DNA of 64,000 bases, taken from the NCBI GenBank assembly GCA_025782575.1, contig JALGYY010000048.1:1-64000 (forward strand), in the 5' to 3' direction. The translations under genes and the position numbers were made by a program. This stretch comes from a bacterium (GTDB taxonomy: Bacteria; Orphanbacterota; Orphanbacteria; Orphanbacterales; Orphanbacteraceae). The notes under the pieces are model-generated. The model made no database searches. It was not told where the DNA came from and saw nothing but the letters and a program-made list of their open reading frames with translations. How positions within the stretch are numbered: position 1 is the first letter of the stretch; every line of letters begins with the position of its first letter. Below, piece by piece: positions 26,082 through 35,800 of this stretch.

Positions 26082-27842
26082 CTATCGGACGAGGTTCAGC
26101 TTCCGGATCGCCGACCGTCCGTCCCATTCCATGCGGGCGAAGTAAACACCGGAACCGGTCCTACTGCCCGGTGACCAGGTGATGCTATGTCGTCCGGCGG
26201 CGAAGTAGCCGGACGCGAGTGACTCCACCAATCGTCCGGCCGGATCGTAAATCTCGATCTCCACGAGTCCGGGCGAATCCAACTCGAACGCGATATTCGT
26301 GGTCGGATTGAACGGGTTCGGCCGTGCCGTGAACTGCAGCCCGGCAAAGGGAACGAGCCCCGCCACATCTGTGGTTACGGATGTCGGTGCCATGTCGAGC
26401 ACGTGGGCGATATGATCCGACGCGATTTCAGAATCTCCCGCATTCAAACCGTAAGCGGATAACACGCTCGCCGGAAGATTGGTCGTATGGAGAATGTAAC
26501 TCTTGTCGAGGTTCATCACGCTCCCTGTAACCGTGATCCTGTCAATGTGACTCGGCCCGTATGAGCTCCCCTCGTTGTACCAGGTGTAAGATTGCCGAAC
26601 GGTCGGCTGACGGGACAGGATCTCTTCGAGATCGCTCCCATCCCAGTCGGGAGCGAAGTCGGGCCCATAAGTACCGTTATCCAGGATGTCCCCGGTCAGC
26701 AGGGTCGTCACCTGTTCGGCATCACCGTACATGTTCGTGTCGCCCAGAATCACGATGGGCGTGTTGTCAGCGAGAGTGACCGATCCTCCGGGACTGATTG
26801 CGTCCCGCACGAATGCCATCATCTCGTCCACCTGATCCTGCCGGGCGGAGTTATTCGTACAACAGGAGAAATGCAGATTAATCACCAGCACATCATGATC
26901 AAAGGTCGCGGGAAGATCGATGAGCGTTGCAAATGCCCTCCCGACGACGGGTGTCCATGACTGCAGAATGGGATAGCGGGAGAGCGTCTTCAACTGGCCG
27001 TCGGAATCGGACGACCAGGTACCGGAAAGTCGCGCCTCTACCCAGGCCTGCGTCACACCCGCCGAGTGATTGTAGATTTCCTGATAGGCGATGATATCCG
27101 GGTCGATCGCCTGGAGTATGCGCTCGTTTTCATTCGGATCGTTCCAAAGTCCGTCATTGTGGGTGTTCAAAGTCATGATGCGCGCATTACCGGCATCGTT
27201 ACGAGCAAGATCAATCAGTGGCGGATCCTGCGGATCCGAATCATCGAATACATAGGTGATATTCGTCGAACTGCTCGGGATCCAATCGCCCCCACCCGAA
27301 TTATCCCGGAAGGCGATGCGGACCGTACTCGACGGAAAAAGCGCATTTCCGTTCGGCGCCGCTGACCGGTTGACGGAGATCTCGAAATCCGTGGCGGTAT
27401 AGGAAGGCGAAGTAATAATGCCGATATCATCCCAGCCGATGTTCGAGCCACTGTAGGTTCCACTTCGATTGCCGAATTGCCATGTCAGGTCAGCACCCAT
27501 GCCCGCCACCGATGTCCCTGTGGATGAATTATTGTCCGTGTCGATGTAGAGAATCAGGCTGTTCGGTTCCTGCATGAGGAGATCAGTGCCTAGTTCGATT
27601 CGAATAAAGAGGGCCGGCCCGTCGTTGGCGAGCCACATTCTGCCGAAATCGATGCCCGAACCGCCGCCGTCGCCTGAAGGATCCTGGACCGCGTGCGGAA
27701 TAGCCGCCCAATCTCCGAAATCGCCGTCCATGAGGACCGGCTGGGCATCGGCGGAGGCCGCGGGAGCGCCGGCAAGGTGCAGCACACACGCCAACGCGAA
27801 TACAAAAGCGCCTAAAACATATTGAATACGAACTCGGTTCAT
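26082..27842 (-). CDS. secreted endonuclease/exonuclease/phosphatase with type A sorting domain
   Basis: A 586-residue exported protein: signal peptide (ALACVLHLAGAPAASA), a beta-rich domain (35-220; DGDFGDWAAIP, like family 9 carbohydrate-binding or DOMON-type modules), an EEP catalytic domain (RIMTLNTHNDGLW, DIIAYQEI, VINLHFSCC, ILGDTNMYGD, HIDRITVTG, SDHIAHVLD), and a C-terminal FlgD-like sorting domain (NPFNPTTNIAFEL, IEIYDPAGRLV, SGVYFARM). The EEP motifs N, E, D-x-N and final DH are complete, so it is likely an active phosphodiesterase or DNase on the cell surface or outside it. AGGAG precedes the ATG. It ends in the strong terminator at 26027. Confidence 0.88.
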   Translation of the reverse strand: MNRVRIQYVLGAFVFALACVLHLAGAPAASADAQPVLMDGDFGDWAAIPHAVQDPSGDGGGSGIDFGRMWLANDGPALFIRIELGTDLLMQEPNSLILYIDTDNNSSTGTSVAGMGADLTWQFGNRSGTYSGSNIGWDDIGIITSPSYTATDFEISVNRSAAPNGNALFPSSTVRIAFRDNSGGGDWIPSSSTNITYVFDDSDPQDPPLIDLARNDAGNARIMTLNTHNDGLWNDPNENERILQAIDPDIIAYQEIYNHSAGVTQAWVEARLSGTWSSDSDGQLKTLSRYPILQSWTPVVGRAFATLIDLPATFDHDVLVINLHFSCCTNNSARQDQVDEMMAFVRDAISPGGSVTLADNTPIVILGDTNMYGDAEQVTTLLTGDILDNGTYGPDFAPDWDGSDLEEILSRQPTVRQSYTWYNEGSSYGPSHIDRITVTGSVMNLDKSYILHTTNLPASVLSAYGLNAGDSEIASDHIAHVLDMAPTSVTTDVAGLVPFAGLQFTARPNPFNPTTNIAFELDSPGLVEIEIYDPAGRLVESLASGYFAAGRHSITWSPGSRTGSGVYFARMEWDGRSAIRKLNLVR

Positions 27843-27895
27843 TTCTCGTCTCTCCTGTGATTGCTGCCTAAGGTGTACGATGGGGGGGAAAAGCT

Positions 27896-27904
27896 ATTAT
27901 AACA
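27896..27904 (-). promoter_or_regulatory. extended -10 promoter (TGTTATAAT)
   Basis: Minus-strand TGT plus perfect TATAAT about 50 nt upstream of the start of the secreted EEP gene. No good -35. The same nine bases occur at 23510 (+) and 37253 (-). Confidence 0.45.
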
Positions 27905-27960
27905 TAAATGCGGCCATATCGGGAGGGGAAGGTCAGCCATCCCCCCTCGGCGTTTCGACT

Positions 27961-28812
27961 CTAAAAACCATTCTTGTACTTCTCCTCGAACAGGAGGAGA
28001 TGCTCGAAATGGGGCGGAGCGATGTCGTCGAGGAACGGTTCTTTGTCCTTGGGCATGACCTTTCTCCGCCCGGCGGGGACCGATTCCATATCTTCTTCGT
28101 CCACGCCGACGGACGCGGTTCCCTCGTGCACACAGACGCATGTACCGGTGTCGTCACACCAGATTGAAATCATCGTGCCGGTCACCCTGATGAGCCCCTC
28201 GGGCGAATCGATCCGGATGGTAGAGGCGACGAAATCAGGGCCAGTGAGAACGCGGAGTTCGCCGACATCAACCCGAGCGCGGGCATCCCGCCCCTCCTTT
28301 CCGCCGAACGGGCCGGGTAGTGTCGCCCGGGTGTTGGGATCGTATTGCAGCAGGAATGTCGCGCCATATCGGACGTCGAGAGTCGCGTCATCCGAAAGAA
28401 CGAGGGTAGCTCCCCCTTTCAGCGCGCGCGAGATGGAGACGCGATCCGCCAAGTCAAAGACTTCGCCGTTGACCGCGACGGTTCCGGTGCCGGTGAGATC
28501 GACCAGTTCAGGGTGGAGTGGGCGATCCGATCGCCAGATAACCAGGGCGAGCAACCCGGCAGCCACAGCAACGGCGAGCAACCGCCCTCTCCGTCTCAGA
28601 AGATTCGGTTTTCCCCGATCGACGGACTTAGCCGTCGGCCGCGGCTCCGCGGCAGCTTTTTCGCCGGCTTCGCGATCGATCCGGCCGGAGACAAACTGCT
28701 CCCGAAGCTCCGCCCGGAAAGCCGGATCGGCGCCCACAGGCGAAAGCGCGCGAAGACGCTCTCGAGCGCGCTCCTCCTCGGGTGTCAGATCCGGATGTTC
28801 GGAATCGGTCAT
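27961..28812 (-). CDS. FecR-like anti-sigma/sensor protein
   Basis: A 283-residue single-pass protein: acidic N-terminal cytoplasmic region (LTPEEERARERLRAL), one membrane helix (RLLAVAVAAGLLALVIW) and a periplasmic FecR-type beta domain (VAVNGEVFDLADRVSI, SDDATLDVRYGATFLLQY, IRVTGTMISIWCDDTG). FecR-type proteins hold or activate a partner ECF sigma factor in response to an outside signal. The start overlaps the stop of the sigma gene by four bases, which fits. The C-terminus contains adjacent cysteines (CDDTGTCVC) not usual for the family, possibly redox-active. Confidence 0.78.
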   Translation of the reverse strand: MTDSEHPDLTPEEERARERLRALSPVGADPAFRAELREQFVSGRIDREAGEKAAAEPRPTAKSVDRGKPNLLRRRGRLLAVAVAAGLLALVIWRSDRPLHPELVDLTGTGTVAVNGEVFDLADRVSISRALKGGATLVLSDDATLDVRYGATFLLQYDPNTRATLPGPFGGKEGRDARARVDVGELRVLTGPDFVASTIRIDSPEGLIRVTGTMISIWCDDTGTCVCVHEGTASVGVDEEDMESVPAGRRKVMPKDKEPFLDDIAPPHFEHLLLFEEKYKNGF

Positions 28813-29456
28813 CGTTCCATTTCCTTCAGAATTTCACCAAGCCTCGTGAGCGCGCGGGAGTAACGTTTTCTTACCGCCTGCCCGCTCACGCCGACGATCT
28901 CGGCAATCTCTTCATGTTTTCTGCCGTCGTAGTCACGCAAAAGCACGACAGCTCGCAGATCTTCCGGCAACTGATTGAGCGCATCCTGCACGTGAGACGC
29001 CTGTTCCTTCTGCTCGAGCGCCTCGCCAGGATCGACGCCGCCATCCCGAAGCGATTCCGCCACAGCTGGGTTTTCATCAAGGGATATTGATCGCCCGGCC
29101 ACACCAGCCTTCTGCGACCGCCAGTGATCCCGGCAGGCGTTGTAGGTGATCGTCGTCAGCCATGGCCTTGGATCCCGGTCGGGATCGATCGACCCGATTG
29201 ATCGATGCACCTTGAGAAAGACATCCTGCACCACGTCCTGCGCCGTGACCGGATTGCCGATCAATCGCGATGCCAGAGAGAATACCCGGTCAAATGCGAA
29301 CTCAAACAGTTCGCCCAGCGCGCCCGGGTCCCCGGTTTGGACGGCAAGAAGCGTCTCGCGGGAGATCGACTCTCCGCTCCTGACAGGGCCCGAGGCGGGG
29401 GATTGTTCCTTCCCCCGTGCGCCCATTTCGCTTTTGCCGTCGTCTCTCTTCATCAT
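28809..29456 (-). CDS. ECF RNA polymerase sigma factor
   Basis: A 215-residue sigma-70 family protein with only regions 2 and 4. Region 2: GALGELFEFAFDRVFSLASRL with AQDVVQDVFLKVHRSIGS and PWLTTITYNACRDHWR; region 4: QLPEDLRAVVLLRDYDGRKH followed by EEIAEIVGVSGQAVRKRYSRA. It directs polymerase to a specific regulon. It is translationally coupled to the FecR-like gene. The first ATG is doubled and a third lies at residue 11; none has a strong ribosome site, so the start is uncertain by up to 10 residues. Confidence 0.9.
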   Translation of the reverse strand: MMKRDDGKSEMGARGKEQSPASGPVRSGESISRETLLAVQTGDPGALGELFEFAFDRVFSLASRLIGNPVTAQDVVQDVFLKVHRSIGSIDPDRDPRPWLTTITYNACRDHWRSQKAGVAGRSISLDENPAVAESLRDGGVDPGEALEQKEQASHVQDALNQLPEDLRAVVLLRDYDGRKHEEIAEIVGVSGQAVRKRYSRALTRLGEILKEMER

Positions 29457-29635
29457 CTCTACGCTTTGAACCGCCGTTTCGTGTCGGCAGGCCCGAAAAA
29501 AGTTATCTCTCGTCGGTCACAGACTCCGGGGCTGCTCCGTAACTGGGGTAGACGCCGGGTTCCGCTCTCAATCTGCGTCCATTGTAGTTAATGAAAGCGA
29601 TCTGCCCTAATGCTTTCCCAAAAAAGGAGGATTTC

Positions 29636-30994
29636 GTGTTTTCCAGAGTTCGCATGATACTGATGTTTTTCGTTGCCGTCCTGCTCGCGCCGCTCATGGG
29701 GTGCGGAGACGATGATGACGGCCCGACCGGCATGACACCGGACGAAACCGTCACTTTCACCGCCACCATCGAGAATCTGGCGACTGTCCCGGAATTCCCG
29801 GCGAGCGGTGTTTTCGATACGCCGGTGGCGAAGACAGCGGCAGGCCCGCTGCTTCCGGGTGAAGCATACGAATTCACCTTCGGCGCCGCGCCGGGGAGCA
29901 AACTCTCCTTCGCCACCATGTTCGTTCAGTCCAACGACCTCTTCTATTCACCGGACGGCGAAGGAATCGCACTCTTCGACGGTTCGGGTAACGGGATGAG
30001 CGGGAATGTGACTGACCAGATCGATCTCTGGGACTCCGGTACCGAGGAGAATGAGGAACCGGGTGTAGGTTCGACGCAGGCCCCTCGTCAGGCCGGTCCG
30101 AATGATGGCCCGAATGATTCCGACAACATGGTCCGCCTAGTGAATGACGGGTTCGCCTATCCGGCTACCGGTGATGTGATCGATGTCCAGCTGACTCACA
30201 TGGGCGAAAACATCTTCATGCTCAGGATCGAAAACATATCGATCCCCTGGACGACTTCAGAAGCAAATGATGTAGACCTGATTCTTGCCCCCGGTGCTTT
30301 TGTGATCCATACAGAGAACAATCCTCTCTTCACGAGCGGCATGGCCGATCGAGGGGAAGGGCTTGAAGCACTCGCCGAAGATGGCGGGCTGAGTGATCTC
30401 ATGGCGGACCTTGACTCGCGGACAGGTGTTTCCACACCGCTCGCACCCGGTGTCTGGGTAGTACACATGACAGACATGCTCTTCTTCACCGGCGGCCAGG
30501 TCGATTACGGTGAGGGGCTGAAGGCGCTTGCTGAAGACGGCGACCCGAGCGGGCTCGCAGCTTCAATCGCCGGCAATTCAGCCGCACTCTCATCGGGCGT
30601 GTTCAACACTCCGGTCGGTGCGGGTGGCCCGGGAGCGCTTCTCCCAGGGGCAAGCTATCAGTTTACTTTCGATGCGGACCCAGGCGATCGAATCTCCTTC
30701 GCCACGATGTTCGTGCAGTCCAACGATCTCTTCTATGGAACGGGAATGAACGGGATGGAGCTTTTCGATTCGAATGATGATCCCGTGACCGGTGACATCA
30801 CGTCGATGGTCTTCCTGTGGGATGCCGGAACCGAGGCGAACCAGTGGCCGGGCGCCGGGCCTGACCAGGCGCCCCGTCAGAGCGGTGCCAATACTGGCAT
30901 GGCAGATACGAATGACGTCCTTCGCATGGTAAACGACGGCTATGACTATCCAGCCGTCGGCGACCGGATCAAAGTCACGCTGACGACGCAATAG
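29636..30994 (+). CDS. spondin-domain lipoprotein, tandem
   Basis: A 452-residue lipoprotein (lipobox LLAPLMGC followed by acidic DDDD). It carries two spondin_N-like units: each has GVFDTPV/GVFNTPV, LLPG..Y.FTF.A.PG..(L/I)SFATMFVQSNDLFY, then a D-rich loop and QAPRQ.G; between them lies the GAFVIHTENNPLFTSGMADR and GVWVVHMTDMLFFTGGQVDY pair. The acidic loops may bind calcium. Such proteins are secreted and of unknown function, possibly adhesive. The start is GTG 29636, with GGAGG 5 nt upstream; the frame is open further upstream without a ribosome site. A structured element and a terminator follow. Confidence 0.85.
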   Translation: MFSRVRMILMFFVAVLLAPLMGCGDDDDGPTGMTPDETVTFTATIENLATVPEFPASGVFDTPVAKTAAGPLLPGEAYEFTFGAAPGSKLSFATMFVQSNDLFYSPDGEGIALFDGSGNGMSGNVTDQIDLWDSGTEENEEPGVGSTQAPRQAGPNDGPNDSDNMVRLVNDGFAYPATGDVIDVQLTHMGENIFMLRIENISIPWTTSEANDVDLILAPGAFVIHTENNPLFTSGMADRGEGLEALAEDGGLSDLMADLDSRTGVSTPLAPGVWVVHMTDMLFFTGGQVDYGEGLKALAEDGDPSGLAASIAGNSAALSSGVFNTPVGAGGPGALLPGASYQFTFDADPGDRISFATMFVQSNDLFYGTGMNGMELFDSNDDPVTGDITSMVFLWDAGTEANQWPGAGPDQAPRQSGANTGMADTNDVLRMVNDGYDYPAVGDRIKVTLTTQ

Positions 30995-31012
30995 GAACGC
31001 AATCAGAATGTA

Positions 31013-31087
31013 GTCCGACCCGATCGTGGTGGGGACCGGTGATACCTGGGGGGAAGGTTGCCGAGTCCTCCCCACGCCGGGTCGGAC
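31013..31087 (+). ncRNA. candidate structured RNA element
   Basis: A nested fold can be drawn: outer 10-bp perfect stem GTCCGACCCG (31013-31022) with CGGGTCGGAC (31078-31087), and an inner 7-bp stem GTGGGGA (31029-31035) with TCCCCAC (31069-31075), enclosing a 33-nt G-rich loop. It lies between the spondin gene and a terminator, ahead of a Ni/Co transporter. It does not match any riboswitch consensus I can recall (B12, TPP, glycine, Mn, NiCo). It could equally be a 3'-UTR structure. Confidence 0.35.
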
Positions 31088-31113
31088 CGATTATAATTGG
31101 AAAGCACTCTCTG

Positions 31114-31149
31114 ACACCCGCCGGAACCACACGGCGGGTGTGTTATTAT
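31114..31149 (+). terminator. Rho-independent terminator
   Basis: Perfect 10-bp stem ACACCCGCCG/CGGCGGGTGT with an 8-nt loop, followed by GTTATTAT. Well placed to end the spondin transcript, or to act as the expression platform of the structured element just upstream. Confidence 0.65.
31141..31149 (+). promoter_or_regulatory. possible extended -10 (TGTTATTAT)
   Basis: TGT plus TATTAT overlapping the T-rich tail of the terminator. It would start transcripts near 31156, 33 nt before the Ni/Co transporter ATG. If real, the transporter has its own promoter and the upstream RNA fold does not control it. Confidence 0.3.
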
Positions 31150-31188
31150 CGGACACCTTCATCCCTGATACCCGCAGGAAGGCGCCCG

Positions 31189-31869
31189 ATGTTCGCTTCG
31201 TTCTTCTTCACCGGCCTCTTCGCAGGCGCCGTTCATGTGCTCGCCGGGCCGGATCATCTGAGCGCCGTCGCTCCACTTGCAATGGAAAGTCGCGGCCGCG
31301 CCTGGATCACCGGGCTTCGATGGGGAATCGGACACTCGGCCGGAGTTACCTTAATCGCCGGACTCGCCTTTTTCTTCCGCGAAATTCTCCCTCTCGATTC
31401 CCTGTCATCGTGGAGCGAGCGTCTCGTCGGTTTTGTCCTGATTGGTATCGGGCTATGGGGTTTGCGTCGGGCTTTCTCGAACCAGGCTCACATCCACGAG
31501 CACGAACATGACGGCAGCCGGCACGCCCATTTTCATGTTCATAGAGCAGGTCAGAGTCACGACAAACCGAAAGCCCACGCGCATGGACATGCGGCGATCG
31601 CGGTCGGTGCGCTGCACGGCCTTGCCGGGAGCACCCATCTGATCGCGATACTCCCGGCGCTCGCCATGCCGTCACGGAGCGCGACGGCGATCTATCTCGC
31701 GGGAGTAATCGCCGGCACGATTGTCGCGATGATGTTATTCGCCTGGTTCGTCGGTAAGCTCGCCCAGCGTGCGTCGGGGTATGGTGATCGCCTCTATCGG
31801 GGGCTGGCCGGATCGTTTTCAGGCGCCGCAATCGCCATCGGCCTCTTCTGGATCTGGAGCACCGCCTGA
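31189..31869 (+). CDS. Ni/Co transporter-like membrane protein (NicO/UreH type)
   Basis: A 226-residue inner-membrane protein with about six helices. The first carries HVLAGPDHLSAVAPLA, an H-x5-DH variant of the metal-transport signature, followed by GLRWGIGHSAGVTL. A long His-rich loop (HIHEHEHDGSRHAHFHVH) precedes GALHGLAGSTHLIAILPALA. These features fit the NicO/RcnA/UreH group that move nickel or cobalt ions; the direction of transport is not certain. ATG 31189 has AGGAAGG 7 nt upstream, and a longer frame from 31039 has no ribosome site. No nickel enzyme gene lies close by. Confidence 0.75.
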   Translation: MFASFFFTGLFAGAVHVLAGPDHLSAVAPLAMESRGRAWITGLRWGIGHSAGVTLIAGLAFFFREILPLDSLSSWSERLVGFVLIGIGLWGLRRAFSNQAHIHEHEHDGSRHAHFHVHRAGQSHDKPKAHAHGHAAIAVGALHGLAGSTHLIAILPALAMPSRSATAIYLAGVIAGTIVAMMLFAWFVGKLAQRASGYGDRLYRGLAGSFSGAAIAIGLFWIWSTA

Positions 31870-32208
31870 TCCGGTTCAGGAGGTGCGGTCCTTAGGCGGC
31901 GTTACCAATGGCACGATTTGCTAGAAGCGCAACGGGGCGACGGCGTATCGACCGAGCAGTTCACCCTGTGCAGCTGGGTGGGTCAAAGAGTGGGCTTTAG
32001 CTTTGGCCTTCATGATCGTTCTACAATCGCGAATCACGTCTTGACCGGATAATTCAGGACACGCTTGACCCTGCGCACTCCTGCCGATGGAACGGTTAAA
32101 GCGCCGAGGAACTACTGCTATCTCTCCTCGATTTCTACCCTGAACTGATCGAACATCCTGATGATGCACGAGCCCGCTTATATTAAGCAGCCATCGCCCG
32201 GTGTTGCC
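31870..32208. other. 339-bp gap without a supported gene
   Basis: An 82-codon minus-strand frame (31921-32169) is open, but it has no ribosome site, no recognisable domain and an odd composition. It may be decayed sequence. I see no promoter, repeat or RNA here. Confidence 0.4.
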
Positions 32209-32634
32209 CTATTCCAGGTTCGCCTTCATGTCGTCGAGCAATGCCATGTATATCGGATGGCAGAAATCATGGACCTTCTCATCCGATCCGCTCTTCCAAC
32301 TCGAGTTCCAGTCGACCTGCGTAGTTCCATCTCCTCCGTCGGTCACGCGCACAACCCCTTCATAGCCCCCGACATCATTCGCGGAGATCGGCGAAGGCCC
32401 ATCATCGATGGTGTACTTTATTGTGTGATTATTTTCATCGAGTTCGATCAGGGTTTCATGAAAAGCATCGTTAAGAATTCTCTTTGCGCCTACCTGATCA
32501 CCACGATGATCTCCAACGGAAGTACATTTGGTAATGACATTGGGCGCCCACGAGAGGTCGTGAAAATTCCGAATTTTTGCCCATACGGCCTTCGGTGAAG
32601 ACTTGATCCTTATCGACTGCTCTGTTTTTCCCAT
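32209..32634 (-). CDS. SRPBCC (START-like) family protein
   Basis: A 141-residue protein of the polyketide cyclase/START-like fold: SIRIKSSPKAVWAKIRNFHDL opens as usual, then GAKRILNDAFHETLIELDEN, a central GVVRVTDGGDGTTQVDWNSS sheet and a long C-terminal helix. Such proteins bind hydrophobic ligands in a deep cavity. No signal peptide. ATG 32634 has AAGGAG 8 nt upstream; an in-frame GTG at 32643 overlaps that site and is less likely. It stands alone, divergent from the FG-GAP protein. Confidence 0.8.
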   Translation of the reverse strand: MGKTEQSIRIKSSPKAVWAKIRNFHDLSWAPNVITKCTSVGDHRGDQVGAKRILNDAFHETLIELDENNHTIKYTIDDGPSPISANDVGGYEGVVRVTDGGDGTTQVDWNSSWKSGSDEKVHDFCHPIYMALLDDMKANLE

Positions 32635-32882
32635 TGCATCCACTCCTTATAATGTTTGGCGTGAGCCGCGACAAAACCCCGGGGTGAGGTGTGTTTGTGT
32701 GGGTGTGCTTTCATTCTATCATAGGAAACCAGTTTTCGATGGACAGACGCGATCCATTCGGCTATGATTATTTACGCTGTATAACATTGAACTTGGCTAA
32801 ATGCCACCTTCTTGCTCGTGTAAACTGAATACCCCGGCACTTTCCGCTGTGTGCTGCTTGAAACAGCATAGGAGACAGGAAA

Positions 32883-35800
32883 ATGTGTCGAATCCCCCGC
32901 AGTCCCCTAGCCATTCTCACATTAGTCATCCTCCTGGCCGCTCCGGTCGGCGCGGAATCTGGTGCCCCGGCAAGGCAGAAGAAGGAAGCCCCTTCCCGGC
33001 AGGCCATTACACTCTCCCCCGAGGAAGAGCGCGCCGTGGAGGAAACAGCTCGGCTGAAAGCGGAACGATTCCGCGATGGAGAAACGGTGTCACCGCTGAT
33101 CGCCTCCAAACCCACCCCGCTTCACCCCATCCTGACGCCGATCCCCGGCAAGAAAGCACGATTCACCGTTTCGGCCCCATCGAAGAACGCGCTGGCGTGT
33201 ACGTACACAGGACTCACATCGGGTGTAGTCGACACGGTAATCTCCTCTCCCAGCTACTACATCGCAAACCAATCGGTCGGGTACTGGACCGCCGCCGCGA
33301 TCCGTTCCGAGCCTGGTGATGACTGGGACATCCACATGTACACAGCGCTCGGAACAGCTCCGGCCTGCCTTGACAGCCTCGTCGCATTCTCCGAAATAAG
33401 CCCCGGCGTGGACGTGGTGGTGGCCGACTTCAACCACATGCCGGTGAGCGCGCGCTATCTGTCGGCGCTCCGCTTTGCTGGGGTGGAGACCGCTCCGATC
33501 GAATGGGAAGGCGGACCGGACATTCTAACAGTGGACGGCGGGACGGTTTACCGGGCCACCGGGCCGAAAGACATTATCGAGTGCTGGGACGTTTTTCTGG
33601 AAGCAGGCGTGGAGTACGGGTTCAAAGTCTCGCAGGCGTGGCCCGCAGATCTGAAGCTCCTCCTATTCCGGAATCCCTGGGCCGGTCCGTATCACGCGGG
33701 CCGCACCAGCGCGGAAATCGACAGCAGTACACTCAGTATTCTCCATTACACGGCGCCGTCAGATGACTGGTACTGCGTAGTGATCGTAAACGAGAACGGA
33801 CTAGCTGGTAACTACACCCTGGAAGTTGGCAGCTGCTCGCCCCCGATCGCCCTTACATCCACCCTGACACAATCACTCCCCAATGGAATCTTTCACCTCT
33901 CATTCGATCAGCAGGATCCTTATTGGGCGGCAGTGGTCGCCCGCCCGGATGTACTTGGCAGTGACCTCGTTCTGCGCAGGTACACCACCGGGTCAGGTGC
34001 ATCGTGGCCCGTCTGCTACACCAGCGAGACCGGGATTTCCATGGGCTATACCTACGAAAGCCATAGCATCAACATGATTGTGGCGGATTTCAATTCGGGT
34101 GGCGACACGCTCGGGGCTTACCCGATGACTCTCACACCCTGGAGTCCCGACACGAGTGGGGCTTCGATTGAATGGGACGCCGGAGCGGATCTGATCTTTG
34201 CGAACGGGGCTCCGATCGCGGGTGCCACCGTCCCGACCGATGTGGTGGAGATCTGGGATATCTACCTCAAGAAAAATGTGCCTTACCAGTTTTACGTAAC
34301 CACCTCCGGTTCGGCGGAGATGATGTCACTCCTCTTTTCTCGTCCCGAGCTTGGTCCCGTAGTCACAACCCTCGCATGGCCGACTGACATTGGCGCATGC
34401 AGGAGCTTCGTAGGCCTCTCCACTGGCTACCACGGACTTGCTATGATTAATTTCAACGGGGGGACGGCGTCATACCAGTTCGCTGTGTCGGAGCAGTTCG
34501 TCGACGAAGCGGACGCGCTGTTTCGGGACCAGGCGTCCGATGGGCGAGGCTTCGGCTGGTCCGATTACGACCTGGACGGCGACCTCGACGTTTATGTGAC
34601 AAATTATGGCGATCCCGACCGACTCCTCGAAAATGACGGAGCAGGAGTGTTTACCGACATTACCGCGCCCCCTCTAGGGAACGCCGGCCCATCTCTCCAT
34701 CCTGTATGGGGGGACTTTGACAATGATGGTGATCCGGATCTCCTGGTGACTACGAACAACGGCCCCCTCTCCCTTTATCGAAATGAGGGGGGAGGCGTTT
34801 TCTCCGACATCACCAGCAGCCCGCTCAGTTTGCCATACACCGGAACGCAGGCAAGCTGGATCGACTTTGATAACGACGGGTTCCTTGACATTTCTCTCGC
34901 AAACGGACTCACAGCCAAACTCTTCGGGGGTGCGGGGGACGGGACGTTCGCCGACGCGACGCCGGCAATCGTCGAAACCACTACCGCGGAGCGCCACGTG
35001 TGGGGAGACTTCGACCATGATGGCGATCTCGACCTGTACAACGTGTCTTACTCGGCGAATCATCTCTTGCGAAATGAAGGGAACGGTCTTTTTTCCGACG
35101 TCACTACTCCCCCTCTCGACGATGCCAGGGTTGGTTACGATGGGGCGTGGAGCGACTTTGACCTGGACGGCGATCTCGACCTGGTTGTCGTGAATGAGAA
35201 TGCGGACAACTTGCTCTTCCGGAACGAAGGGGGCGGCTCCTTTGCCGATGTCAGCACTCTACTCCCCAGCGACACTCTGGCTACGCGCGGCGTAATGTGG
35301 GGCGATTACGACAATAACGGTTACCCGGATCTTTTCATGACCACGTTCATAGGCCCGAACAAGCTGCTCGCCGGACTCCTGGGGGAATTCAGTGAACGGG
35401 CGGCCACGGAAGTGATCGTTAGCGATGCCTCTGTCGGGTCGGCCTGGGTCGATTACGACAGCGACGGGGACCTCGACCTGTCGGTCATCAATCTGCCGGC
35501 ATTTGGATCAGGCGAAAACCAGCAGATCAGAAACGATCTCTGCACGACGAACGGTTGGTTGAAAGTGGATCTTACAGGCATTCTGTCGAACCGGGACGGT
35601 ATCGGGGCGCGGGTGACCGTCTACTCCTTTGGCGAGGCGTACATACGCGAGATTACCGGCAAGTCCGCCTCGTACGGTTCGGGACCGCTTATCGCCCAGT
35701 TCGGATTGCCTTACTCCGATCTGATCGACTCGGTAGTGGTGGACTGGCCGCGTGGCGCCCGTCAGACGATCGTCGCACCGGGAGCGTGGCAGACCATCGA

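Noticed and set aside
30450-30560. Direct DNA repeats in the spondin gene
   Set aside because: They reflect the protein-level domain repeat, not a mobile or regulatory repeat.
31013-31087. Cobalamin or NiCo riboswitch before the Ni/Co transporter
   Set aside because: The conserved B12 box and other consensus blocks are absent; only the general fold is supported.
31921-32169. 82-codon minus-strand frame, possible transposase fragment
   Set aside because: No transposase motif or terminal repeats; composition uninformative. Left as an unexplained gap.
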